Position numbers and translations under genes: made by a program. A DNA stretch of 6,136 bases from Desulfobacterales bacterium (GTDB taxonomy: Bacteria > Desulfobacterota > Desulfobacteria > Desulfobacterales > Desulfosalsimonadaceae), in contig SLIE01000348.1 in the NCBI GenBank assembly GCA_007135795.1, positions 1 to 6,136 on the forward strand. Direction: 5' to 3'. The notes below the pieces were generated by a model that saw only the letters and a program-made list of their open reading frames with translations, did not search any database and was not told where the DNA came from. This document shows positions 1-5,616 of the stretch, piece after piece (the stretch's first letter is position 1; each line of letters starts with the position of its first letter).

Positions 1-205
1 ATGTATGAATCATGGATACAACCACTATCCCCCCTAACAGGAAGACCAGCAGAAAACCGAGATTGTTATTATAGTTGATCGATCCTGCCAGCATGGCAAC
101 CAAAATCAGTATGAAAACAAAACCATGGCGGGTGGGAAGTATGTATACTTGGTGACGATCGAATGTGACCGGAAGGGTGAGAGGCTTTCTTGATCGAAAA
201 GGCAT
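1..205 (-). CDS. DUF58 family membrane protein, N-terminal fragment (cut by window edge)
   Basis: Reverse-strand translation from the ATG at 205-203 gives 68 codons with no stop before the left edge. The segment resembles the start of DUF58 proteins, which commonly sit beside MoxR ATPases. A basic N-terminus is followed by a VTFDR / ILPTRHG stretch (residues 13-28), a first membrane segment (about 29-40), the GSINYNNNLGF signature (41-51) and a second membrane segment (about 51-65). In known pairs the large C-terminal part carries the DUF58 core, thought to work with MoxR on protein or metal-centre maturation; that part lies outside the window. The frame is open further upstream, so ATGs at 304, 328 or 340 are possible starts. 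I prefer 205 because homologues begin close to this motif and the extra residues look non-coding, although its ribosome site is weak. It follows moxR on the same strand after 224 bp and is probably co-transcribed. Confidence 0.8.
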   Translation of the reverse strand, partial: MPFRSRKPLTLPVTFDRHQVYILPTRHGFVFILILVAMLAGSINYNNNLGFLLVFLLGGIVVVSMIHT

Positions 206-254
206 AAAAACCCCAGGGTTTTGAATTTTTACGATGTTGTCACGATTGATACAC

Positions 255-401
255 TCGTAAAAAGTCACAAAATGGATAAAGATGGCTAAGTTAAAAGTTC
301 CCATATACAAGGCGTAGTGATTTTTCATTCGCGACGGCATACATATAGTATTCCGAGCGGATGTAAAATCGCTACAACGAAGTAGATGGGACTTTTTACG
401 A
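255..401. repeat. 12-bp inverted repeat in the moxR-DUF58 spacer
   Basis: TCGTAAAAAGTC at 255-266 and its exact reverse complement GACTTTTTACGA at 390-401 face each other across 123 nt, in the AT-rich spacer between the moxR stop and the DUF58 start. The arms could pair in the mRNA. The role is unknown and chance cannot be excluded in sequence this AT-rich. Confidence 0.35.
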
Positions 402-429
402 CGCCATCACGATTAAGTCGTATTAAAAA

Positions 430-1380
430 CTATAGCGGGACCGGAACTTCTGAAAACATTGCCACGAGCTTGCTTTCATTGAACTCCGTTCGGTCGCGCT
501 CATTGCGCAGCCTGTGTCCGGCCACATGCCAGAGAACGGCTTTCAGGTCCTCGGGTATGACATATTCCCGACCTTTCATATACGCCCATGACCGCGCGGC
601 CATGGAAAGGGCGATTCCCGCCCGTGGCGAAAGACCCGCGTAAAAATGGTGAGAACTCCGGGTGTACTGAATAATGTCCTGGAGATAATCGAGAAATCGA
701 TCCGACAAATGCACCCGGCGTATCTGTTGCTGGATTTCAAGGACCTCGTTTTTTGTAATACAGGGTTTTACCCCGGACAATTCTTTTTGCATGCCACCGT
801 TTGTAAGAATGGATTTTTCAGCAATCCGATCCGGGTAACCAACGGTTATCCGCATGAGAAACCGATCCACCTGGGATTCCGGGAGGGGAAACGTGCCGGC
901 ATATTCCAGCGGATTCTGGGTGGCAATGACGAAAAAAGGCGGATCCAGTAATCGAGTCTTTCCCTCGATGGTCACCTGCCCTTCTTCCATGGCTTCCAGC
1001 AATGCACTTTGGGTTTTTGGCATGCCCCGGTTGATTTCGTCCACAAGCAGAACCTGGGTGAAGACAGGGCCAGGGTGGAAATGAAAGCGCGATGTCTTCT
1101 GCTCAAAAACCGAAACGCCCAGTATGTCACCCGGTAGCATATCCGAGGTGAACTGAACCCGGTGAAACGCCAGTCCCAGGCTTTTGGCAAGAACCTTGGC
1201 GAGGCTGGTTTTTCCAATTCCGGGCATGTCTTCTATCAGGAGGTGCCCCCCTGCAAAAAAGCATGTCAGCGCCAGGCGGATTTGCGGTTTTTTTCCGAGA
1301 ACAACGCTACTGACGCTGTCGACAATTTCTTCAAACCGGTCCGTTGCCATTGAATGATGTTCAATCTTTATTCCGGGCAT
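430..1380 (-). CDS. moxR: MoxR family AAA+ ATPase
   Basis: A 316-residue protein of normal length for the MoxR family of AAA+ ATPases, cytoplasmic chaperone-like enzymes that use ATP to remodel or activate partner proteins, often with a DUF58 or von Willebrand-type protein encoded next door. Visible motifs are Walker A MPGIGKTS (52-59), Walker B LLVDEINR (111-118), sensor 1 VIATQNP (151-157), the ESQVDRF segment with the presumed arginine finger (168-174) and the sensor 2 GLSPRAG (249-255). The C-terminal lid (about 215-316) is complete, so the gene looks intact. The annotated ATG overlaps the last 20 bp of nadA; the alternative ATG at 1350 (Met11) would leave a 10-nt gap. Neither has a good ribosome site, which suggests translational coupling to nadA. 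The DUF58 gene follows on the same strand, which supports the assignment. The specific client is unknown. Confidence 0.93.
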   Translation of the reverse strand: MPGIKIEHHSMATDRFEEIVDSVSSVVLGKKPQIRLALTCFFAGGHLLIEDMPGIGKTSLAKVLAKSLGLAFHRVQFTSDMLPGDILGVSVFEQKTSRFHFHPGPVFTQVLLVDEINRGMPKTQSALLEAMEEGQVTIEGKTRLLDPPFFVIATQNPLEYAGTFPLPESQVDRFLMRITVGYPDRIAEKSILTNGGMQKELSGVKPCITKNEVLEIQQQIRRVHLSDRFLDYLQDIIQYTRSSHHFYAGLSPRAGIALSMAARSWAYMKGREYVIPEDLKAVLWHVAGHRLRNERDRTEFNESKLVAMFSEVPVPL

Positions 1381-2434
1381 TTTTCAACTTTTCAGCGAAA
1401 TCGAGCATCCGTTTGATCGGGATTACCGCTTTTTCACGTATGGCGGGATCTATAAAAATTTCATTATTGCCGGTTTTGAGAACTTCCGCAAGATTTTGCA
1501 GGTTATTCATACCCATCCATGGACACTCGGCACAAGCCTGGCAAGTTGCCCCTTCGCCAACCGTCGGGGCCTCTATCAATATTTTATCCGGTGCCGCCTG
1601 CTGCATTTTATAAAATATCCCCTTATCCGTCGCCACGATAAATCTTTTGTTGGGCAAGGATCTTACCGCATTGATCAGTGCGGTGGTGGAACCGACGACG
1701 TCCGCCTCTGCAATGACACTTTCAGGAGATTCCGGGTGAACCAGGATTGCCGCGTCCGGATGCAATTTTGCCATTCGGGCGAGCGCCACGGATTTGAATT
1801 CCTCATGCACAATACATGATCCGGGCCATAAAACCATTTCGGCACCGGTACTTTGCCGCAGGTAGTTCCCAAGGTGTTTGTCCGGCGCCCAGATAATTTT
1901 CTCTCCGCGTGCTGCCAGGTGTTCAATAATCGGGACAGCAATACCGGAAGTCACCACCCAGTCAGCCCTTGCCTTTACCCGGGCACTGGTATTTGCATAA
2001 ACCACCACGGTATGGTCCGGATGCTGGTCGCAAAATTCGATAAAACCCTCTGCCGGACAGGCTTCATCCAGACTGCACGTTGCAGAAAGATCCGGCATTA
2101 ACACCCGTTTCTCAGGATTTAAAATTTTAGCGGTCTCCCCCATGAACCTGACCCCTGCGACAACCAGTGTATCGGCTTTCTGGCGGGTGCCGAACCGCGC
2201 CATTTCAAGGGAATCAGCCACACACCCCCCGGTTCGCTCCGCGAGTTCCTGGAGATCGGCATGCGTATAATAATGGGCAACCAGAACCGCGTTTTGATTG
2301 ACAAGCATTCCCTCGATATCCTGGGTGAGCTTTTCCTTTTGTGCTGAAGAAAGCAACGGGTTTTCAGGATGAGGAGGTATGGCAATCGACTTTATCTTCG
2401 GAAAATCTTCCGGTCCGATTATTGATGAAGACAT
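1361..2434 (-). CDS. nadA: quinolinate synthase (NadA)
   Basis: A 357-residue quinolinate synthase. It condenses iminoaspartate, made by L-aspartate oxidase NadB or aspartate dehydrogenase, with dihydroxyacetone phosphate to give quinolinate in de novo NAD synthesis. The protein is cytoplasmic and needs a [4Fe-4S] cluster. Cluster ligands can be read as C120, C207 and C304, matching E. coli C113, C200 and C297 with a constant offset of 7. C298, C301 and C304 form the CxxCxxCPWM motif of the longer E. coli-type subgroup. Other family marks are VAHYY (52-56), MGETAKIL (98-105), YANTSA (146-151), PDKHLG (184-189) and HPE (233-235). The ATG at 2434 has only a weak purine-rich site (AGAGAG) upstream. 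It is the first gene of a probable nadA-moxR-DUF58 unit. nadB and nadC are not in the window, and pairing nadA with moxR is not a familiar arrangement to me. Confidence 0.96.
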   Translation of the reverse strand: MSSSIIGPEDFPKIKSIAIPPHPENPLLSSAQKEKLTQDIEGMLVNQNAVLVAHYYTHADLQELAERTGGCVADSLEMARFGTRQKADTLVVAGVRFMGETAKILNPEKRVLMPDLSATCSLDEACPAEGFIEFCDQHPDHTVVVYANTSARVKARADWVVTSGIAVPIIEHLAARGEKIIWAPDKHLGNYLRQSTGAEMVLWPGSCIVHEEFKSVALARMAKLHPDAAILVHPESPESVIAEADVVGSTTALINAVRSLPNKRFIVATDKGIFYKMQQAAPDKILIEAPTVGEGATCQACAECPWMGMNNLQNLAEVLKTGNNEIFIDPAIREKAVIPIKRMLDFAEKLKNARNKD

Positions 2435-2456
2435 AACGCTCTCTTTGTTTGCTTGA

Positions 2457-2476
2457 CTTCATTTCTATAAATGAAG
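2457..2476. promoter_or_regulatory. 8-4-8 palindrome upstream of nadA (possible operator)
   Basis: CTTCATTT and AAATGAAG are perfect inverted arms around CTAT, ending 22 bp before the nadA start codon. The size and symmetry fit a dimeric repressor site that could block nadA transcription, or a small hairpin in the leader. I could not match it to a known NAD-regulator consensus, and there is no clear -35/-10 pair around it. Confidence 0.4.
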
Positions 2477-2789
2477 AACAACCGAAACCGGCCGTGCCTC
2501 AAAACATTTTTCTCGTAGTATCAATGTAAGAACATAGCAAAGAATTACAATCTGTAAATAGCCTGGAAACTTGATCGGCTAAACAAATGCACCTGAACTG
2601 GATATTTCACATTCGCATCCCATTCATGAAGATGCCACTGCCACAATTATAACCAACCAGTATTACGAAAAAGGACTCATTGTCCCTATATTTGAATAAG
2701 CCATTGATTTAAGTAAAAAAATCTTATTACACAAATTCTCCTCGGGTGTCAACTCGAAAACGAATTCTTAAAATTTATGAGCTTACGGG

Positions 2790-2818
2790 TTGTAGAATAT
2801 TCTAAGGATACTTATATT
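2790..2818 (+). promoter_or_regulatory. sigma70-type promoter of the zinc-ribbon gene
   Basis: TTGTAG (2790-2795) and TATATT (2813-2818) are separated by exactly 17 bp, matching 4 of 6 and 5 of 6 consensus bases. A start near 2825 would give a leader of about 60 nt before the ATG at 2885. This is a prediction from sequence only. Confidence 0.5.
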
Positions 2819-2872
2819 AAACTCATAAGAGCACTTGGAATAAGACTAACTTATTTAGCCGAACTATTTGAG

Positions 2873-2878
2873 AAGGAG
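2873..2878 (+). promoter_or_regulatory. ribosome binding site deciding the start of the zinc-ribbon gene
   Basis: AAGGAG is a near-perfect Shine-Dalgarno sequence with a 6-nt spacer to the ATG at 2885. It favours this start over the in-frame ATG at 2777. Confidence 0.8.
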
Positions 2879-2884
2879 AAAAAA

Positions 2885-3103
2885 ATGACTGCACAAAGTG
2901 GTAACACACCCCAACATTGTCCGGGATTTCAGAACTTTAAAAATCTGACGGCATTCACCTGCAACTGTCCGGAATGTGGAGAGCAAATCGAAATCTTCTC
3001 GGACGAATTCGATCGCGCGCACAAATGCCCGAGTTGCGATAAACCGGTCGATTTCACACAATGCAGCATTGAAGGGTCCGGGAAAAGCACCGGTCCGAGA
3101 TAA
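2885..3103 (+). CDS. small zinc-ribbon protein, function unknown
   Basis: A 72-residue Cys-rich protein with seven cysteines: C12, C26, C28, C31, C48, C51 and C60. Two CxxC knuckles, CPECG (28-32) and CPSCD (48-52), flank a central IEIFSDEFDRAHK strand-turn segment (36-47), the classic layout of a zinc ribbon. The outer HCPGF (11-15) and FTQC (57-60) cysteines are extra and could add a metal site or a redox pair. No signal peptide or membrane segment is visible, so it is probably cytoplasmic. It resembles short hypothetical zinc-ribbon proteins I associate with anaerobic Desulfobacterota, but I know of no assigned function. The start rests on the strong ribosome site at 2873-2878 and the promoter at 2790-2818. 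It is the only plus-strand gene here, divergent from nadA and convergent with the next gene, so it is probably monocistronic. Confidence 0.75.
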   Translation: MTAQSGNTPQHCPGFQNFKNLTAFTCNCPECGEQIEIFSDEFDRAHKCPSCDKPVDFTQCSIEGSGKSTGPR

Positions 3104-3178
3104 TACTTGCCAGGACCAATTATGGCGACACAGGCATTTCTCATGGAGCCATTAAAGAGATAATGCGGATCTATATGC

Positions 3179-3217
3179 ACGTGGAACATGCAAGCGTTTT
3201 TTTTGCATGTTCCACGT
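3179..3217. terminator. 15-bp perfect hairpin between convergent genes
   Basis: Arms 3179-3193 (ACGTGGAACATGCAA) and 3203-3217 are perfect reverse complements around a 9-nt loop, GCG followed by six T. It sits 75 bp after the zinc-ribbon stop and 42 bp before the stop of the opposing gene, where a bidirectional terminator is expected. It is not a textbook intrinsic terminator: the T run is mostly in the loop, and the 3' flank is only ATTTATA on the plus strand. Confidence 0.6.
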
Positions 3218-3259
3218 ATTTATACGTAGCTTGCCTGAAATTCTGTGTTTTCTCTTTTC

Positions 3260-3922
3260 TCAGTTGAGGCGCTCGGGCATGCACTTCTCCAGCCACCCGG
3301 GAATGGTAAAATACCTGGCCCGAACCCCGAATACCTGGCGCGTATAGTATTTTTCCGGATAGATAAAGGTTTCTCCGGTTTCCTTCTGTTGCACCATAAA
3401 CCTTCGCAGTGCCCCAATGGGACGACTTTCCGGTCCATAATCCGCAATCACCCGAATTTCTATCGACTCGATCTCGGACAGGATTTTTTCGAAATCTCCA
3501 TCCTGAGTGATGGTGTCCATTTTATCATCCTCGGTGAGTGCCCGCCGAATCATGGTATCGAATGTTCCAAGAGATGTAAAACCGGATGGCTTCAAGGGAC
3601 CCTGGTGCGTCAGGGTCTGCAGGTCGTCCACGGATTGGTGATCCGGATCGGGTTTCTGATCGACAACATTGTAGTCGGTTGTCGTATCGCCACGGGCAAT
3701 CTGGACAATAATGCACTCAAGATGAACCGGTTCCATGCTCATGTTGCTGATCATGCAGGTTGATTTCAGACCATAGCCCTGAACCTGGTTAATAAGGATG
3801 GTGGGATGGCGTTGGCGGGAATAAGAAAAATAAAAAAGCTGGGCATAGATCAGCCACACCAGAAACATTCCGACGTTGGCGATCATGTTGATGACTTCGG
3901 TATTGCGTGTGAGCCAATTCAC
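3260..3922 (-). CDS. single-pass membrane protein of unknown function
   Basis: A 220-residue protein that I cannot assign to a named family. One hydrophobic helix near the N-terminus (about residues 11-34, with MFLVWLIYAQLFYFSY as its end) is followed by a basic SRQRH stretch (35-39), so the N-terminus is probably outside and the rest cytoplasmic. The soluble part begins TILINQVQGYG (41-51), which looks beta-rich. An acidic linker (about 78-102) and a region with many D/E (130-155) follow, then a C-terminal basic/aromatic part with YPEKYYTRQVFG (188-199). The cysteines (56, 70, 214) form no metal motif. The ATG at 3922 has GGAG eight nt upstream. It follows iscS on the same strand after 184 bp with a GC-rich hairpin between, so co-transcription with iscU-iscS is uncertain. 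The N-terminal anchor plus cytoplasmic domain could suit a membrane sensor or scaffold, but that is only a guess. Confidence 0.7.
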   Translation of the reverse strand: MNWLTRNTEVINMIANVGMFLVWLIYAQLFYFSYSRQRHPTILINQVQGYGLKSTCMISNMSMEPVHLECIIVQIARGDTTTDYNVVDQKPDPDHQSVDDLQTLTHQGPLKPSGFTSLGTFDTMIRRALTEDDKMDTITQDGDFEKILSEIESIEIRVIADYGPESRPIGALRRFMVQQKETGETFIYPEKYYTRQVFGVRARYFTIPGWLEKCMPERLN

Positions 3923-4016
3923 GTAAAATCTCCGAAGTATGCAATTTCATCTGGCGGTCCGCAAAACACTCCCGGGAATAGTTGAAACGCCCTCCCGACG
4001 GCATGAACGGTTTATG

Positions 4017-4038
4017 GGGGTGGGTTCATACCCGCCCC
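4017..4038. terminator. GC-rich hairpin downstream of iscS
   Basis: GGGGTGGGT (4017-4025) pairs with ACCCGCCCC (4030-4038) around a TCAT loop, with one T-G wobble. It lies 69 bp past the iscS stop. There is no T run on the iscS strand, where the wobble becomes a C-A mismatch, so it may pause or stabilise mRNA rather than terminate intrinsically. Confidence 0.35.
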
Positions 4039-4106
4039 TGTCCTTAAACATGACGACTTCCCTCATCCGATATCACCATCAGTCAATCGGGTTTCGCATT
4101 CAGAGA

Positions 4107-5285
4107 TCAATCACTGCCAGGATTATCCCTGGAAAGCGGCGACATATCGCGCAATACCTTCGTTGATTCCGCAATTGATGCCAGAAACTGATCAATATCT
4201 TCTTTTGAATTATCGATCCCCCAGGAGATAACGATGGTTCCCTGGGCATCCGCATGACTGAGACCAAGAGACATAAGCACATGTGACGCCCGCAGCGAAC
4301 CCGTAGCACACGCCGATTTTGTTGAAACCGCGATGTCGTCTCCGTCCAGCATCAGCATCACACTTTCACCCTCAATATACTTCAGTGAAATATTCAACAT
4401 TTCCGGAAGACTGTGCTCCAAGTTGGTATTGATCAGGTATTCGTCAAGATAGTCCGGTAGACTGGCGACCAGGTGATCTTTGAGTGACTGCAGGTAGGAT
4501 GACCGTGTGGCCATATCCTTTAAAGCGAGCTCCGCTGCCTTTCCCATGCCGATGATACCGATCAGATTCTCCGTGCCCCCTCTTTTGTTGTGCTCCTGAA
4601 CGCCGCCTTCGAGAAGGGGAAAAATACGGGTCCCTTTTCTGATGTACAGTCCGCCGACACCATGTGGTCCGTAAAACCGGTTGGATCCGAAACTCAGCAG
4701 ATCCACGTTCAAATCATCGACGTCAATGGGAACGACACCAACGGAATCGACGGCATCACTGTGAAAGAGCACTTTTTTCTGTCGGGTTATCGCACCAATT
4801 TCCTTTATTGGCTGAATCGTGCCGGTCTCGTTGTTACTGTGCATGATCGAAACAAGTATGGTCTTTTCCGTTATGGCCTTTGCCACGTCATCCGGATTGA
4901 CCCGACCTGTTTCATCTACCGGGAGCGATGTGACCTTGAATCCTTCACCGGACAAGCGCTTGAGACTTCGTATAACGGCATTGTGCTCTATATTCGTGGT
5001 TACAATATGATTCCCCTTGTTGCGATTGGCCATTGCCGCGCCCTTTATGGCGTGGTTGACCGATTCCGTTCCACCTGATGTAAAAACGATTTCCTTCAGG
5101 TCTTTGGCGCCCACAAGCGTCCTAACATTTTCACGCGCAATCTCCAATCGCTCAGCAGCCTCTTCCCCGGCTTTATGCTGGCTTGACGGATTATGAAGAT
5201 CACTGTTGATCGCATCGATCATGACCTCCTTCACTTCCGGCATTAAAGGACAGGCAGAAATATGGTCAAGATTGATCAGCTTCAA
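4107..5285 (-). CDS. iscS: IscS/NifS-like cysteine desulfurase homologue lacking the PLP lysine
   Basis: A 392-residue class V aminotransferase-fold protein of normal IscS/NifS length. This family takes sulfur from cysteine as a Cys persulfide and hands it to IscU. Conserved features are TSGGTES (69-75, phosphate-binding T73), H101 in NIEHNAV, N152 in HSNNETG, D177 in HSDAVDSVG and the sulfur-carrying C326 in STKSACATG. Several catalytic residues are changed. The S-x-H-K segment reads G200-S-N-R203, so the Schiff-base lysine is Arg. The substrate-carboxylate Arg (E. coli R356) is V352, Q183 is D180, and the N-terminal AATTP motif reads ISACP (9-13). As I recall, A. fulgidus IscS also lacks the lysine (SSND) and was purified with PMP and inactive. 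The protein may therefore be a structural partner, use external sulfide, or have another reaction. The frame is intact, which argues against decay. The start is TTG, supported by a strong ribosome site. It follows iscU after 331 bp. Confidence 0.9.
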   Translation of the reverse strand: MKLINLDHISACPLMPEVKEVMIDAINSDLHNPSSQHKAGEEAAERLEIARENVRTLVGAKDLKEIVFTSGGTESVNHAIKGAAMANRNKGNHIVTTNIEHNAVIRSLKRLSGEGFKVTSLPVDETGRVNPDDVAKAITEKTILVSIMHSNNETGTIQPIKEIGAITRQKKVLFHSDAVDSVGVVPIDVDDLNVDLLSFGSNRFYGPHGVGGLYIRKGTRIFPLLEGGVQEHNKRGGTENLIGIIGMGKAAELALKDMATRSSYLQSLKDHLVASLPDYLDEYLINTNLEHSLPEMLNISLKYIEGESVMLMLDGDDIAVSTKSACATGSLRASHVLMSLGLSHADAQGTIVISWGIDNSKEDIDQFLASIAESTKVLRDMSPLSRDNPGSD

Positions 5286-5291
5286 TTTATA

Positions 5292-5298
5292 CCACCTC
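5292..5298 (-). promoter_or_regulatory. ribosome binding site supporting a TTG start for iscS
   Basis: On the minus strand GAGGTGG stands 6 nt before TTG at 5285-5283. The encoded MKLINLDH lines up with the usual first strand of the family, so the rare start is well placed. No ATG or GTG with a comparable site was seen. Confidence 0.75.
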
Positions 5299-5444
5299 GT
5301 TTGTCATGGAGTTATGTTTTTTGTTTTAGTAAAAGCCTGTTTCACTTGCGTGACGACCGCCTGGGACAAATCCTGAGATCGCATTGAATTCCAAATTGCA
5401 ACAACAGCGCTTCAAATGAACCATTTAATAAACTTTAGTGCAAA

Positions 5445-5461
5445 GGTCTTAAAAAAAGACC
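5445..5461 (-). terminator. short T-rich hairpin in the iscU-iscS spacer
   Basis: On the minus strand GGTCTT (5461-5456) pairs with AAGACC (5450-5445) around a five-T loop, followed by TTTGC. Six base pairs with little tail is weak. It could act with the larger hairpin just upstream as a partial terminator after iscU. Confidence 0.3.
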
Positions 5462-5476
5462 AAAATCAGCTCATGA

Positions 5477-5511
5477 TTGCAGGCTGGGCCGGAAACGAAC
5501 CCAACCTGCAA
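5477..5511 (-). promoter_or_regulatory. stable hairpin in the iscU-iscS spacer
   Basis: TTGCAGG (5477-5483) pairs with CCTGCAA (5505-5511). After one C/A mismatch, TGGG (5485-5488) pairs with CCCA (5500-5503), leaving an 11-nt loop. No T run follows on the minus strand, so an mRNA processing or stability element is as likely as a terminator. Confidence 0.45.
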
Positions 5512-5616
5512 ATCAGCATTATTCGTCTATAAATTTTTACGTGACATCCAATAATTTATACACGAGCTTATAATATTATAACGATATTTCAAGATATTAC
5601 CGTTTCCTGAACGTCA

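Larger units (their letters stand above)
2435..2884. other. AT-rich divergent intergenic region between nadA and the zinc-ribbon gene
   Basis: About 450 bp without a convincing gene. It holds the palindrome next to nadA (2457-2476), a 38-codon open stretch with no start codon (2583-2699) and, at the right end, the promoter and ribosome site of the zinc-ribbon gene. The frame of that gene is open upstream to an ATG at 2777. That ATG has no ribosome site and lies upstream of the predicted promoter, so the longer form is rejected. I found no recognisable riboswitch, tRNA or repeat family here. Confidence 0.6.
5286..5616. other. iscU-iscS spacer with hairpins
   Basis: This 331-bp stretch between two same-strand genes holds no open frame I trust. 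Reading along transcription, it contains a perfect 14-bp AT palindrome (5568-5581, with a TATAAT that lacks a clear -35 partner), the GC-rich hairpin at 5477-5511, the small T-rich hairpin at 5445-5461 and finally the iscS ribosome site. The layout suggests that iscS is controlled separately from iscU, by termination, RNA processing or its own promoter. Confidence 0.55.

Noticed and set aside
386..643. 85-codon plus-strand open frame at the moxR 3' end
   Set aside because: Mostly the antisense of the moxR C-terminus; Ser/Arg-rich, with no motif.
2453..2471. TTGACT and TATAAA as a plus-strand promoter
   Set aside because: Spacing is only 7 bp, far from the 16-18 bp needed; the match comes from the palindrome.
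2777..2884. 36-residue N-terminal extension of the zinc-ribbon protein from the ATG at 2777
   Set aside because: No ribosome site at 2777. A predicted promoter lies inside the stretch, and a near-perfect ribosome site precedes the ATG at 2885.
3122..3163. 13-codon open frame (MATQAFLMEPLKR) after the zinc-ribbon gene, with AGGA upstream
   Set aside because: Too short to support, follows rather than precedes a gene, and has no Cys, His or Trp run suggesting an attenuator peptide.
3245..3763. 172-codon plus-strand open frame opposite the membrane protein gene
   Set aside because: It is antisense to a gene with a good ribosome site and a clear membrane helix, has no ribosome site of its own, and its composition is not protein-like.
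4116..4131. CCAGG-ATTATC-CCTGG inverted repeat as an iscS terminator
   Set aside because: It lies inside the last codons of iscS, is only 5 bp and has no T run.
4590..5078. 162-codon plus-strand open frame opposite iscS
   Set aside because: Antisense shadow of a gene with unmistakable cysteine desulfurase motifs.
4107..5285. iscS as a decaying pseudogene because catalytic residues are missing
   Set aside because: The reading frame is full-length, start and ribosome site are good, C326, H101 and D177 are kept, and a natural lysine-less homologue is known from Archaeoglobus.
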